Notes: a model not told the origin generated them from the sequence alone. DNA of 64,000 nt from Hartmannibacter diazotrophicus (GCF_900231165.1 NZ_LT960614.1:310001-374000), one strand, 5' to 3'. Counted from the stretch's first letter, positions 47,448 through 57,601 are shown. Program-made: numbers and translations.

Positions 47448-48428
47448 TCAGAAATCCTCGCGCTTGAGCGGACGCGAGAGAAGGGCGTCGATGGCCTCCT
47501 CCACGGTTAGGCGGCGGTCGAGGATCGCGGCCACGGCGGCCATGATCGGCACGTCGACGCCGAAGGCGGCCGCCCGCGTGACGGCGATCTCGGCCGTCGC
47601 CACGCCCTCGGCGAGCTTCTGCGGCAACGGTTCGCCCGCCCCGATGGCATGGCCGAGCGCGAAATTGCGCGATTGCAGGCTGCTGCAGGTGAGGACCAGA
47701 TCGCCGAGACCCGCGAGCCCCATCAGCGTTTCCGGCTTTGCGCCCCAGGCGCCCGCGAGCCGGCGCATCTCCACGAAGCCGCGTGTGATGACGGCCGCCT
47801 CGGCGCTCGCCCCGAGCCTTGCGCCGGCGACGATGCCGGCCGCGATCGCCAGCACGTTCTTCAGCGCGCCGCCGAGCTGCACGCCAACAAGGTCCCGCGA
47901 GGCATAGGGGCGGAAGGCCGGGCCGGCGAGCAACTGGCAGAGCCGCTCGGCAAGATCGCCTTCTTCCGAGGCGATGGTGACAGCGGTCGGCAGCCCCGCC
48001 GCGACATCGACGGCGAAGCCGGGGCCGGAGAGCGCGGCGATCGGAACATGGGCGATGGCACCCGCCAGCACTTCGCTGACCAGCAGGCCGGAGCGCGCGT
48101 CGATCCCCTTTGCGCAGGAGACGAGCGGCGTGCCGGGCTTGAGATGCGGCCCGATCCTGAGCGCTTCCGCAGCCGTCGCCTGCGCCGGGACGGCACACAG
48201 CACCACGTCCGCCTCGGAGAGGACCGCCACGTCGTCCGAAGCGACGATGTCCTCGGAAAGCCGAGCATCCGGCAGATAGACGGACCGGTGGCCGGTGTTG
48301 ATCTCAACGGCGATAGACGGGTTGCGCGTAACCAGGGTGACCGAATGCCCGGCACGGGCCGCGACCATCGCAAGGGCCGTGCCCCAGGCGCCCGCGCCAT
48401 GGACGGCGACATGCAATGAAACAGTCAT
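47448..48428 (-). CDS. gpsA: NAD(P)-dependent glycerol-3-phosphate dehydrogenase
   Basis: GpsA reduces dihydroxyacetone phosphate to sn-glycerol-3-phosphate for phospholipid synthesis. The 326-residue protein has the N-terminal Rossmann motif VHGAGAWGTALA, the SCAKGIDARSG and ALSGPGFAVDVAAGLPTAVT segments and the catalytic-lysine helix LGGALKNVLAIAAGIVAGAR. The ATG at 48428 (complement) gives the standard N-terminus; the open frame upstream overlaps tsaD. It lies 10 bases downstream of tsaD on the same strand. Confidence 0.96.
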   Translation of the reverse strand: MTVSLHVAVHGAGAWGTALAMVAARAGHSVTLVTRNPSIAVEINTGHRSVYLPDARLSEDIVASDDVAVLSEADVVLCAVPAQATAAEALRIGPHLKPGTPLVSCAKGIDARSGLLVSEVLAGAIAHVPIAALSGPGFAVDVAAGLPTAVTIASEEGDLAERLCQLLAGPAFRPYASRDLVGVQLGGALKNVLAIAAGIVAGARLGASAEAAVITRGFVEMRRLAGAWGAKPETLMGLAGLGDLVLTCSSLQSRNFALGHAIGAGEPLPQKLAEGVATAEIAVTRAAAFGVDVPIMAAVAAILDRRLTVEEAIDALLSRPLKREDF

Positions 48429-48438
48429 AGACAAACAC

Positions 48439-49512
48439 TCATACCTTGGCTCCAAGCCGGCCGTGACCGACAAGCGGCTCGGCCTCCTTGTCGAGGGGCC
48501 AGCGCGCCCGCGCGGCGACATCGAAGCCGTCCGTCTGTCCGAGCGCCAGTTTTTCCGCCCCCACCCAGGCCACCATGGCACCGTTGTCGGTGCAAAGCAC
48601 AGGCGGTGGGACGATGAGCCGCGCACCGGTCTTATCCGCAACGCCCTTGAGCGTCGCGGCAATCGCCTTGTTGGCGGCAACGCCGCCGGCCACCACCAGC
48701 GTCGGCACGACGTCCGGCGTCTCGGACCGGAAAAGGTCGAAGGCGCGGGTGACGCGGTCTGCGATCACGGCGCAAATCGAGGCTTGGAAGGCGGCGCAGA
48801 GATCGCAAACGTCCTGAGGCGACAGCGGCGCATGCTTTTCCGCTTCCAGCCGCACGGCGGTCTTGAGGCCCGAGAAGGAAAAATCCGGCGAGGGGCGGCC
48901 GAGCATCGGGCGGGGCAGGTGGAACCGGGTCGGGTCGCCCTTGGCCGCCGCCCGCTCCACGGCCGGCCCGCCGGGATAGCCGAGATCGAGGAGCTTGGCC
49001 GTCTTGTCGAAGGCCTCGCCAAGCGCATCGTCGATGGTCGTGCCGAGCCGGCGATAGCTGCCGACGCCGTCCACCCGGACGATCTGGGTGTGCCCGCCGG
49101 AAACGAGCAGCAGGAGGTAGGGAAAGGCGATCCCGTCGGTGAGGCGCGCGGTGAGGGCGTGTGCCTCCAGATGGTTGACGGCGATCAGCGGCTTGCCCGT
49201 CGCCATCGCCATCGCCTTGGCCGTCGTCAGCCCGACCAGCACGCCGCCGATGAGGCCGGGACCGGCGGTGGCCGCGATCGCGTCGACATCGGCAAGCGTA
49301 ACGCCCGCCTCCTTCAGCGCGGAGGCGATGATGTCGTCGAGCCGCTCCACATGGGCGCGCGCGGCAAGCTCCGGCACGACGCCGCCGTAGATCGCATGGG
49401 CATCCTGGGAAAGCACGACGTTGGACACGATCCGCCCTGCGCCCTCGTCGTCGCGGCGCACCACGGCGGCGGCGGTTTCATCGCAGCTCGTCTCGATGCC
49501 GAGAACGATCAT
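48439..49512 (-). CDS. tsaD: tRNA N6-threonylcarbamoyladenosine transferase TsaD
   Basis: TsaD, with TsaB and TsaE, transfers threonylcarbamoyl to A37 of ANN-decoding tRNAs. The 357-residue protein is a Kae1/Gcp ASKHA-fold ATPase. It begins [16 protein letters not shown], has the metal-binding NHLEAH (His114, His118), VSGGHTQIV and the C-terminal [11 protein letters not shown] and [12 protein letters not shown] motifs. The ATG at 49512 (complement) was chosen from a longer open frame. It is divergent from hemC, a conserved arrangement in alphaproteobacteria. Confidence 0.96.
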   Translation of the reverse strand: MIVLGIETSCDETAAAVVRRDDEGAGRIVSNVVLSQDAHAIYGGVVPELAARAHVERLDDIIASALKEAGVTLADVDAIAATAGPGLIGGVLVGLTTAKAMAMATGKPLIAVNHLEAHALTARLTDGIAFPYLLLLVSGGHTQIVRVDGVGSYRRLGTTIDDALGEAFDKTAKLLDLGYPGGPAVERAAAKGDPTRFHLPRPMLGRPSPDFSFSGLKTAVRLEAEKHAPLSPQDVCDLCAAFQASICAVIADRVTRAFDLFRSETPDVVPTLVVAGGVAANKAIAATLKGVADKTGARLIVPPPVLCTDNGAMVAWVGAEKLALGQTDGFDVAARARWPLDKEAEPLVGHGRLGAKV

Positions 49513-49605
49513 GCTTTTCTCCGAAGACTCATATGTTGACGACCGCAAGGCGAGGTGGCTAGGGCTAGCTGGAAGAACAACGCCCCTAACACCCGGAACC
49601 GCCCC

Positions 49606-50532
49606 GTGCAATCATCTCTCCTCAAAATCGGAACCCGCGGCAGTCCCCTGGCGCTCGCTCAGGCGCACGAGGTCCGGGACCGGATCGCGGCGGCGCACGG
49701 CATGCCGGCGGACGGGATCGAGATCGTGGTCATCTCGACCAGTGGCGACCGCATCCTCGACCGGCCGCTCGCCGAGGTCGGTGGCAAGGGGCTCTTCACC
49801 AAGGAGATCGAGGAGGCCCTTCTGGACGGCGGGATCGATCTTGCGGTTCATTCCTCCAAGGACATGCCGACCGAGCTTCCCTCCGGGCTTGTGCTCGATC
49901 ATTTCCTGGAACGGGAGGACGTGCGCGACGTCTTCATCTCGCGCAAGGCCACGACGTTGCAGGATCTGCCCGCCGGCGCCGTGGTCGGCACCGCCTCGCT
50001 GCGTCGCCAGGCGCTCGTCCGGCGCCTGCGTCCCGATCTCGACGTCGTCACCTATCGCGGCAACGTGCAAAGCCGCCTGCGCAAGCTCGACGAGGGCGTC
50101 GTGGACGCAACCCTGCTCGCGCTTGCCGGTCTGAAGCGTCTCGGCATGGCCGACGTCGCGACCTCCATCTTCGACCCGGTGTCCTTCCCGCCGGCCGTCG
50201 GGCAGGGCGCCATCGGCATCGAGACGCGGGCCGGTGACAGCCGCGTCGGCGACCTGCTGCAGGCGATCCACGATCCGGCGACCGCGAAGGCGCTCGTCGC
50301 CGAACGGGCCTTCCTCGCCGCGCTCGACGGGTCCTGCCGCACCCCGATCGCCGGTCACGCGACAATCTCCGGCGACGGGCTCAGCCTCTACGGCCTGATC
50401 CTGAAGAGCGACGGCCAGACGGTGCACGAGGACAGGATCGAGGGCGCGGCCGCGGACGCCGCCGCCATCGGTACGGAGCTTGGGCTGAGGCTGAAGGAAC
50501 GCGGCGGGGCGGATTTCTTTGCCGACCTCTGA
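49606..50532 (+). CDS. hemC: Hydroxymethylbilane synthase (porphobilinogen deaminase)
   Basis: HemC polymerises four porphobilinogen units into hydroxymethylbilane for haem and tetrapyrrole synthesis. In the 308-residue form, the dipyrromethane cofactor is attached at Cys244 ([12 protein letters not shown]). [32 protein letters not shown] and [13 protein letters not shown] are all family motifs. GTG 49606 is preferred because family members begin a few residues before LKIGTRGS; the in-frame GTG 49555 would add 17 unrelated residues. Confidence 0.95.
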   Translation: MQSSLLKIGTRGSPLALAQAHEVRDRIAAAHGMPADGIEIVVISTSGDRILDRPLAEVGGKGLFTKEIEEALLDGGIDLAVHSSKDMPTELPSGLVLDHFLEREDVRDVFISRKATTLQDLPAGAVVGTASLRRQALVRRLRPDLDVVTYRGNVQSRLRKLDEGVVDATLLALAGLKRLGMADVATSIFDPVSFPPAVGQGAIGIETRAGDSRVGDLLQAIHDPATAKALVAERAFLAALDGSCRTPIAGHATISGDGLSLYGLILKSDGQTVHEDRIEGAAADAAAIGTELGLRLKERGGADFFADL

Positions 50533-50603
50533 CCGGTTCGTTTTCGGTCCGCCGGCGCGTCGACGGCCGGGGACAATGGGATGTGGAATCGGAGATAGAC
50601 GCG

Positions 50604-51356
50604 GTGGCCTCGATCCTCATCCTGAGACCGGAACGCGAGGCGGCGCGAATGGCAAAAGAGATTCGCCGCCACGGTCATGAATGTCGCATCGCGCCGATGC
50701 TGGAGATCGTCCCGGTCGGAGGATGGCCGGAAACGGTCCCGGAACTGCCCTTTGCGGCCGTCATCCTGACTAGCGCCAACGCGGTCGCAAATCCTGCCGG
50801 TGCATTGCCTGCAAGCCTTCTGGAAGCTTCGGCGCTTTGTGTCGGCCGCTCGACGGCCGATGCGGCGAAAGAAGCCGGATTTCAAAAGGTTGTCTCCGTC
50901 GATGGCACGGCGGACGATCTTCTTGCCCATGTCCTAGCCACGCTGCGGCCTGAAGACGGTCCGCTGCTCTATCTTGCTGGCCGGGACCGCACGGCAGACC
51001 TTGAAACGCGGCTTGAAGAGGCCGGTTTTCGTGTCGTTCTTCTGGAGACCTACCGCGCCGAAAAGCGCCGCCGGCTGGACGCCGAAACCCTCGCGGGCCT
51101 TCGCGCCGGGAGGCTCGATATCGTGGTGACGGCATCCGCCAGAACGTCGGCGACGTTCGCCGAATGCCTTGCGGCCGATGCGGCAAGCGAAGTGCTTGGC
51201 GATCTTGCGATTGCCGCCATTTCCGAGGCTGCGGCCCTGCCGCTTGTTCGGGCCGGAGCCGTCAAGGTTTCGGTCGCGGATCGTCCCTCGGGCGACAGCC
51301 TCCTGTCGCAGACCCTCTCGCTTGCTGAAACCATAGCGCGAGGGAAAACCAACTGA
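50604..51356 (+). CDS. hemD: Uroporphyrinogen-III synthase
   Basis: HemD closes and inverts ring D of hydroxymethylbilane to give uroporphyrinogen III. This poorly conserved family is recognised by the bilobal alpha/beta layout: ILILRPEREAARMAKEIRRH at the start, VILTSANAV, LYLAGRDRTADLETRLEEAG near the middle, and IVVTASARTSATFAECL in the second lobe. GTG 50604 places the first beta strand at the very N-terminus, as usual, with GGAG 9 bases before it; GTG 50583 is the alternative. It follows hemC by 71 bases and precedes the Mic60-like gene. Confidence 0.88.
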   Translation: MASILILRPEREAARMAKEIRRHGHECRIAPMLEIVPVGGWPETVPELPFAAVILTSANAVANPAGALPASLLEASALCVGRSTADAAKEAGFQKVVSVDGTADDLLAHVLATLRPEDGPLLYLAGRDRTADLETRLEEAGFRVVLLETYRAEKRRRLDAETLAGLRAGRLDIVVTASARTSATFAECLAADAASEVLGDLAIAAISEAAALPLVRAGAVKVSVADRPSGDSLLSQTLSLAETIARGKTN

Positions 51357-51636
51357 CGGGTTGACCGCTTCGCTCCGGGGCGATGAAATAGAGTGATTTC
51401 AAATCGGAACGCCTTGGGCGCCGGGGAATTGAATGGATGTCCGACCGCTCATATGTCTGGTCGGAAACGCGGAATTTGCGTCGCCATCTTCCATTGGGCG
51501 GTTACCGTCCCGTGATGTTGGGCAATCGGGCAAGGCGACATGACAGCCACGATGCCCTAAGAACAGTGGGACCGGTTCGGGCCGACTCGCCGGGAGCCAG
51601 GTCCAAGACGGATGTTGAGCGAGGGAGCGAGCCAGC

Positions 51637-53544
51637 ATGGCAGATCAGAACGATGGTGGCCGCAAGGGAACGGGTGGTTCCACCGGCAAGGGCGGGCGGA
51701 CGCCGAAGCGCTCCACGACGATCGACCTGACCGCCGAAGAGGTGGCGCGGGACGCGAAGGCCGCCGCCGAGGCGAAGACCGAAGAAACGGCGACGGAAAC
51801 GGCCGCCACGTCACCCTCGCCGTCGGAACAGGCCATCGAGGCCGGTATCTCCAAGCCCGATGAAAAGCCGGAGCCGGCTGTCGCCGAAACCGCCTCCGCT
51901 GAGCCGGCGCCGACCGAAACGGCCGCCGCCGAAGCCGAAAAGTCCGAGCCTGCAGAAGCCACCTCCGCGACCCCTGAAGAGCCGAAGGCCGCGTCCGAAG
52001 AGCCCAAGGCGCCGGAAAGCGGCAGCGAATCGAAGCGAACGTCGGAACGGGCCACGGAGCGTCCGAAGGCGCATTATCTCGAAACGCCACCGCCGGCCCC
52101 GCGCACCAGCCCCGCGACCGCATTGATTGCGGCATGTATCGGCGGCGTCATCGTGCTCGGCGGCGCCTATGGTCTCGGCCGCGCCGGCCTCCTGCCCGGA
52201 CTGACGCCGACCGTGGACGTGTCCGGCAAGGCCGATGTCGCAGCCATCGATGACCTGAAGAGCCAGTTCAGCGCGCTGGATAGCCGGATCGGCGATGTTG
52301 CCGCCGGGCCGGATGAGGCGACCGCCAAGCGCATCGCCGATCTGGAATCGGCGCTGACGGATGCCAAGGCCGCGATCGAGGCGACAGGCACGGCCGCCTC
52401 CGAGCAGGCGCGACAGGCGCTCGACAAGCTCTCCGCCTCCCTCCAGTCCCTGTCCGACCAGATCGGCACGGAAAAGACCGAACGCGAGGCGCTGGCCGGC
52501 CGCCTGACCGGCAGCATCAACGATGTCGAAACCGCCATTGCTGCGGCTAAGGAAGCGGCGGGTCAGACGGCGGCTTCGCTCAAGACTCTCACCGACGAGG
52601 TCGCCACCCTGCCGAAGAAGGACTTCGGCCCCGACGTCCAGACCCTGACGAGCCGCGTCGATGCCTTCGGCACGCGCCTCAGCCTGATCGACGACACGGT
52701 GTCCGATCTCTCGTCCTCGACCGCCGGCCTGCGCGAGGCACAGGAAAAGCTTGCCAAGACGGAGGAGGCGATCAACGGCCGCCTCGATGGTCTCGACAAG
52801 CGCATCGGCGAGATGGCCGACGCCGCGAAGGCCCTCGGCGAGAAGGCCGATGGCACCGCCGCTTCCTTGGCTGACTTCACGGCCAAGACCGGCGACAGCC
52901 TCGCAAGCCTGGAAGACAAGGCCGCGTCCGCCGCGTCGGGGCTGACGGACGTGAACGAGAAGATCGGTTCGATGGACAGCCGGGTGGCTGCCGTCGAGGC
53001 GATCCTGGCCCGCGCGCCGGAAGAGGGCGAGATCGCAGCCCTTTCGCTCGCCGTCACGACACTCGCCGGCAAGGTCGAGCGCGGTGCGCCCTTCGAGGCT
53101 GATCTTGCCGCCGTCAAGGCGAGCGCGAAGGACCTGCCCGGCATTGATGTGCTGGATGGCTTCGCCAAGACCGGCGTTCCCACGAAACTCGCGATCATCA
53201 ACTCCTTCCCGGCCGATGCGGTCATCGCCAGCGACGTGGTCGGGCCTGACGCTTCTGCCTCCGAGAGGCTCTTTGCCGGCGCCAAGGCGCTGGTGAATTT
53301 CCGCGAGACCGGGCCGGCTGCCTCCAATGCCGTCGGGCCGCTCACGGGCGAAATCGCCTCGGCCCTGAAGACGGGCGATCTCGCCGCGGCCAAGGCGACC
53401 TGGGACCGTCTGCCGGAGCCTGCCAAGGCGGCATCGGCCGACTGGGAAAAGGGGCTTGAGGCGCGCGTTGCGGCTGACAATGCCATCGCCGGCCTGACCG
53501 ATCGCATGATCGAGCGCCTTTCGGTGACCGTGAACAAGAACTGA
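51637..53544 (+). CDS. Mitofilin/Mic60-like inner-membrane protein
   Basis: A 635-residue protein with the Mic60 plan: a long Ala/Glu/Pro-rich cytoplasmic region (residues about 25-150), one membrane segment (ATALIAACIGGVIVLGGAYG, about 162-181), an extended periplasmic coiled coil with heptad-like repeats (about 200-480) and a C-terminal mitofilin-type domain (about 500-635). Alphaproteobacterial Mic60 shapes intracytoplasmic membranes and is the ancestor of the mitochondrial cristae protein. Its place between hemD and hemY is a conserved alphaproteobacterial arrangement. In a diazotroph, involvement in membrane folding is plausible but not shown. Confidence 0.85.
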   Translation: MADQNDGGRKGTGGSTGKGGRTPKRSTTIDLTAEEVARDAKAAAEAKTEETATETAATSPSPSEQAIEAGISKPDEKPEPAVAETASAEPAPTETAAAEAEKSEPAEATSATPEEPKAASEEPKAPESGSESKRTSERATERPKAHYLETPPPAPRTSPATALIAACIGGVIVLGGAYGLGRAGLLPGLTPTVDVSGKADVAAIDDLKSQFSALDSRIGDVAAGPDEATAKRIADLESALTDAKAAIEATGTAASEQARQALDKLSASLQSLSDQIGTEKTEREALAGRLTGSINDVETAIAAAKEAAGQTAASLKTLTDEVATLPKKDFGPDVQTLTSRVDAFGTRLSLIDDTVSDLSSSTAGLREAQEKLAKTEEAINGRLDGLDKRIGEMADAAKALGEKADGTAASLADFTAKTGDSLASLEDKAASAASGLTDVNEKIGSMDSRVAAVEAILARAPEEGEIAALSLAVTTLAGKVERGAPFEADLAAVKASAKDLPGIDVLDGFAKTGVPTKLAIINSFPADAVIASDVVGPDASASERLFAGAKALVNFRETGPAASNAVGPLTGEIASALKTGDLAAAKATWDRLPEPAKAASADWEKGLEARVAADNAIAGLTDRMIERLSVTVNKN

Positions 53545-53697
53545 CCTGCCAATTCGGGGCGGCTTCGGCCGGCCCCGGTCGCGGGGCGAACGAGAAAAGC
53601 GCGCAAGGCACCGATGGGGGCCGGGATCGCGCGATAATGATGGGAACGAGCGCCTGTTCCGGGAGTTTGAGTGAGCGGGCGACACGGAGGCTGACGC

Positions 53698-55119
53698 ATG
53701 ATCCGGGTTCTGATTGCCCTTGCCGTTCTTTTTGCAGCCGTCTTTGCGCTTGATTGGCTGGGCGGCGTGCCGGTCAGCGTCGCGGTCCAGTGGCCGGGGG
53801 GCGAAGTGACCCCGACGCTGCGGGTCGTGGTCGTTCTGCTCGTCCTCTTTGCGGTACTTTCGATTGTCGTCTGGTCGTTTGCGACGGGCATCCTGCGCAC
53901 ACCGCGCCTTGTCGGCGATTTCTTCCGCGCCCGCCGGCGCGACAAGGGCTATGCGGCGCTCAGCCGCGGCATGATCGCGGTCGGTTCGGGCGACGCGCGT
54001 CTGGCCCACCGCCACGCTCTCGACGCCCATAAGCTGCTCGGCGAGCGCGAGCCGCTCGTCTACCTGCTCGACGCGCAGACGGCGCAGCTTGAAGGTCGCA
54101 ACGACAAGGCGCGCGCCGCCTTCAACCAGATGCTGGAAAATCCCGACACGGCGCTTCTCGGTCTGCGCGGCCTCTATATGGAGGCCGTGCGCGAGGGCGA
54201 GCCCGCCGCCGCGCGCCACTATGCCGCCGAGGCGCTGAAGCTCTCTCCCGGCGTCGTCTGGGCCGGCACGGCGACCATCGAGTTCCAGTCCCGCGACGAG
54301 GACTGGGTCGGCGCCCTCCAGACGCTCGATGCCAGCATCTCGGCCAAGCTCGTCGACAAGAAGACCGCGCGCCGCCAGCGCGCTGTGCTGCTGACGGCCC
54401 GAGCGCTGCAATGCGAGGATCACGATCCGGAGCTTGCCAAAGAACTCGCCCAGGAGGCGCACCGCCTCGCGCCGGAATTGGTGCCGGCGGCGGTCTGCGC
54501 CGGTCGGCTGCTATCGCGCTACAATGAGCTCCGCCGCGCCAGCAAGGTGCTCGAGACCACCTGGCGCACAACGCCTCATCCGGACCTTGCCGAGGTCTAT
54601 GCCCATGTGCGCTCCGGCGATGCCCCGCACGATCGGCTGAAGCGCGCCAAGCACCTTGCCCAGCTTCGCCCCAACAACGTCGAGGGCATGCTGGCCATCG
54701 CCCGTCAGGCCATCGACGCCCGCGAATTCGGCGAGGCGCGCAATGCGCTGACGCAGGCGCTTCGCACCGCGCCGACCCAGCGCGTCTGCATGATGATGGC
54801 CGAGCTTGAGGAAGCCGAGCACGGCGACCGCGGCCGCATGCGCGAGTGGCTCGGCCGCGCCGTCCATGCCCCTGCGGATGCGACGTGGACCGCCGATGGC
54901 GTCACGGCAGACGACTGGGCGCCTGTCTCCCCGGTCACGGGCCATCTCGATGCCTTCGAATGGAAGGTCCCGACCACGTCGACGGGGCCCGCCAAGGTGA
55001 TCGACGGCGCCGAACTTGCCGATCGCGCCATGCTGCCGCTGGAAAAGGAGCCCTCGGCCCCCAAGGATGACGCCGCCGGCAAGGCGGACGAGGCAAAGAC
55101 CGTCGAACCGATCAGCTGA
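53698..55119 (+). CDS. hemY: HemY-like inner-membrane protein with TPR region
   Basis: HemY of proteobacteria is a membrane protein of uncertain role encoded after hemD; it is not protoporphyrinogen oxidase. The 473-residue protein has two N-terminal membrane segments (IRVLIALAVLFAAVFALDWL and VVVVLLVLFAVLSIVVW) followed by the HemY_N signature (RRDKGYAALSRGMIAVGSGD) and TPR-like helical repeats (about residues 85-370). A disordered Pro/Lys/Asp-rich tail ends the protein. It is the last gene of the hemC-hemD-mic60-hemY series. Confidence 0.92.
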   Translation: MIRVLIALAVLFAAVFALDWLGGVPVSVAVQWPGGEVTPTLRVVVVLLVLFAVLSIVVWSFATGILRTPRLVGDFFRARRRDKGYAALSRGMIAVGSGDARLAHRHALDAHKLLGEREPLVYLLDAQTAQLEGRNDKARAAFNQMLENPDTALLGLRGLYMEAVREGEPAAARHYAAEALKLSPGVVWAGTATIEFQSRDEDWVGALQTLDASISAKLVDKKTARRQRAVLLTARALQCEDHDPELAKELAQEAHRLAPELVPAAVCAGRLLSRYNELRRASKVLETTWRTTPHPDLAEVYAHVRSGDAPHDRLKRAKHLAQLRPNNVEGMLAIARQAIDAREFGEARNALTQALRTAPTQRVCMMMAELEEAEHGDRGRMREWLGRAVHAPADATWTADGVTADDWAPVSPVTGHLDAFEWKVPTTSTGPAKVIDGAELADRAMLPLEKEPSAPKDDAAGKADEAKTVEPIS

Positions 55120-55340
55120 GCGGCGCCTTGCGCCCCGGCCTTTCCGGCCTTGCCTGTTGATCCCGGTTCTTTTCGTCGGGATTGGCCGCCCGGGTGCCGG
55201 GCTTGCCGCTCTTTCGGGAACCGGACGATGGCCAAGCTGGAAATTTCTTGGTCGTCTGTCTCTCTCGGTGCTTGAAATTCGCGTCCGTTGCGGCTATCAC
55301 GCGCTCACTTCCGCGCTTCGGACCAGATCCGGGGCGCTTC

Positions 55341-55416
55341 GCCGCTTTAGCTCAGTTGGTAGAGCACATCATTCGTAATGATGGGGTCACAGGTTCGAGT
55401 CCTGTAAGCGGCACCA
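55341..55416 (+). tRNA. tRNA-Thr(CGT)
   Basis: A 76-base cloverleaf. The acceptor stem GCCGCTT pairs with AAGCGGC, with an encoded discriminator A and CCA. The D arm is GCTC-AGTTGGTA-GAGC and the anticodon arm CATCA-TTCGTAA-TGATG, giving anticodon CGT (threonine, codon ACG). The T arm is ACAGG-TTCGAGT-CCTGT. Confidence 0.97.
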
Positions 55417-56318
55417 GCTTCCCATTTCAATTCCCATTCGCGAAAGCCGTCGAACCGGCAGGTAAGCCCGTCGGACAAGTGGCTGCCTCTGGACGCACGC
55501 CGTTGCCGTTCAGTCAGCGACCTTGATCGCCGACGACCACATCGAGGCATTGTTCGCGATACCGTCGGCGCCTTCCTCCCTTGCTGCGAAATAATCCATC
55601 CGTGTCACAGCGTGATCGTCGAGAGCGATGTGAGGCCGGTGCGAGCCCGCAACGGGCTTGTGATATTGGCGGATTGGCTGGGGTGTTTGGCGCATGAGGG
55701 GCGTGAGCGGGCCGCCGCGGAGGGGCGACTGCCAAGCAGCCGACTGCCGGCACGAACCGCGTTCTGCGATGTTGCATCAGGTGGCAACGACCTTTTGGGA
55801 GACGGGTAATTGCTTGCGCACGCGCAGGGCGTTCGCGCTCGGTTCGAGCACCCATGATCGGCACGGCGTCATGAGAGCCGGCGATGACGCGGACAGGCAC
55901 GAGCAGAACCTGATGCCGAGGGACGCCTCTGCCTGGACGTCATTCCGCCGAATATATCGGCCCCAGTTATTAAGCTAGCAGAATTATTCATTTGTGTCAC
56001 TGAGACGGCGGTTAATAATCGTTCTCAAGCACACACCGATGTGCAGCAAAAATTTGAGGGGCGCGTGTAAGCCATAGGCGCACGCAGCATAGAGCGGATC
56101 AGTCAGAGATTGTCCGTGGCAGGGCACGTCGACACGTCAAGTGTTTCGACTGCCGTCGCCTAATTGTGACGAGGGATCTTCCGGCTTCACTGCTTGTGAT
56201 GGCGATAGCCATGCAATCTGGAGTGCTGTGTCGGTGCATTTTGCGGCGACGTTGCATTTTTCGCGGCAGGGGAGATCTGATGAAAGTCTTGTCGATTATT
56301 TGCCAAGAGGGGAACTAA
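55417..56318. other. Gene-poor region downstream of tRNA-Thr
   Basis: About 900 bases with no gene I can support. Short reverse-strand frames exist (55510-55695, 61 residues, and 55514-55900, 128 residues), but the longer one is an Arg/Ala/Pro-rich composition typical of shadow frames. The shorter has a more protein-like C-terminus (RMDYFAAREEGADGIANNAS), which could be a decayed gene remnant; I cannot name it. From about 55970 the DNA becomes more AT-rich and probably holds the tctC promoter. No integrase, insertion sequence or repeat of the tRNA 3' end is visible. Confidence 0.45.
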
Positions 56319-57392
56319 ATGAAAATCGAGGCAACGATCACGAAAATGACAGACGCCGCCTTCGCAAAAGTCGCGCGTAGGGCAGCGCTGCCGATGCTGC
56401 TGCCGCTTGCGATCGCGACCGCGACGCCCGGCATGGCACAGGATGGGGCAGCGTGCCCCTTCTTCAAGGACAAAACTGTCGAACTCATCGTTCCGTTCAG
56501 CGCGGGCGGCGGTTTCGACACCTATGGCCGCATGGTCGCCAAGCACATGGGGACGCACCTCGGCGCGGCCAACATGATCGTGCGCAACGAACCGGGCGCC
56601 GGCGGACTTCTGGCCACCAACAAGACCTGGACGGCCGAGCCGGACGGCCTTCGGATCCAGTTGATGTCGGCGAGCGGCATGATGACCGCAGAGCTCGGTG
56701 GCGCGCCAGGCGTCCAGTTCAAAAGTGGCGAGTTTTCCTGGATCGGCCGTGTGTCCGGAGAACCGGATGTGATCGTGACCAGCCCCGGCGGTCCAATCTC
56801 GACGCCGGACGATCTTGCGAAGATTTCGGGGGAGCGGAAGGTGCGCATCGGGTCTTCCGGCGTTGGCGACATCGACTATGTCGAAGCCACCCTGGAGACC
56901 AAAGTCTTCGGACTGAATTCGGATGTCATTACCGGATTCAGCGGAGCGCCCGAGGTCTATTCCTCGCTCGCCCGAGGCGAACTTGATCTCTTCACCTCGT
57001 CGCTCAGCGCCGCGATGGCTGCCAAGAAGGCAGACTCGGCCAAGTTGCTTTGGGTCTTTGGAAAAGAGCCGCTCGAAGGAATGCCGGACGTCAAGCCGAT
57101 CGCGACGGTCGTCCCGAAGGAGTATGTCTCGCTCGTCAACGCCCATTCCGGCGTCGTCGCTGCCAGCCGCTCGCTGGCAGGACCGCCCGGTATCCCGGCC
57201 GACCGCCTGGAATGCCTGCGCGATGCCTTCGATGAAACCATGGCGAGCGACGAGCTCAAGGCCGAATCCAAGACTCTCAATCGTCCGGTGTCGCCGATGA
57301 GCGGCGCCGAGATCGACAGCATGATCAAGGACGTCATGAATAACGCGCCGGAGAGTTACGTGGACATCCTGAAGAGCTCCTACGGCAATTGA
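56319..57392 (+). CDS. Tripartite tricarboxylate transporter substrate-binding protein (TctC family)
   Basis: A 357-residue periplasmic binding protein of the TctC/Bug family, which captures carboxylates for the TctAB permease. It has a probable signal peptide (hydrophobic MLLPLAIATATP, cleavage after about GMAQ, residue 41). The Bug motifs are VELIVPFSAGGGFDTYGRMV and RNEPGAGGLLATN. The ligand cannot be predicted; these proteins bind diverse di- and tricarboxylates, aromatic acids or sulfonates. It is the first gene of the cluster, followed by a hairpin and then tctA. Confidence 0.9.
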   Translation: MKIEATITKMTDAAFAKVARRAALPMLLPLAIATATPGMAQDGAACPFFKDKTVELIVPFSAGGGFDTYGRMVAKHMGTHLGAANMIVRNEPGAGGLLATNKTWTAEPDGLRIQLMSASGMMTAELGGAPGVQFKSGEFSWIGRVSGEPDVIVTSPGGPISTPDDLAKISGERKVRIGSSGVGDIDYVEATLETKVFGLNSDVITGFSGAPEVYSSLARGELDLFTSSLSAAMAAKKADSAKLLWVFGKEPLEGMPDVKPIATVVPKEYVSLVNAHSGVVAASRSLAGPPGIPADRLECLRDAFDETMASDELKAESKTLNRPVSPMSGAEIDSMIKDVMNNAPESYVDILKSSYGN

Positions 57393-57443
57393 TCGGTCCG
57401 AATGCCGGGCCTGCCGGTTGTAATGGGCTGTTCGCATCGACGG

Positions 57444-57469
57444 GCGCAGGGCGGCTTTGCCGCCTGCGC
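57444..57469 (+). terminator. GC-rich hairpin between tctC and tctA genes
   Basis: GCGCAGGGCGGC-TTT-GCCGCCTGCGC forms a stem with one bulged G, in the 209-base gap after the binding-protein gene. Without a U-run it is more likely a partial attenuator or mRNA-stabilising hairpin that favours tctC over the permease genes. Confidence 0.5.
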
Positions 57470-57601
57470 TTCGGCAGATGGGCGCTTTGCCTCCACGGCA
57501 CCGGTTATGCTTGACTAAAACGCTCCAGCAACAGCGAGGGCGGGTGGACGACTCCTCCCTTTCCGTTCCGCCCAAGGTCTCAACCCGGGATCGATGAATA
57601 G

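Noticed and set aside
51811-54462. An 883-residue reverse-strand open frame across mic60 and hemY
   Set aside because: High G+C removes stops in the antisense frame; it spans two real genes and shows no domain.
53698-55119. Protoporphyrinogen oxidase for hemY
   Set aside because: The protein has two membrane helices and TPR-like repeats and no FAD motif; the shared gene name is historical.
55514-55900. 128-residue reverse frame as a real gene
   Set aside because: Arg/Ala/Pro-rich composition with no recognisable motif or ribosome site; it overlaps another short frame.
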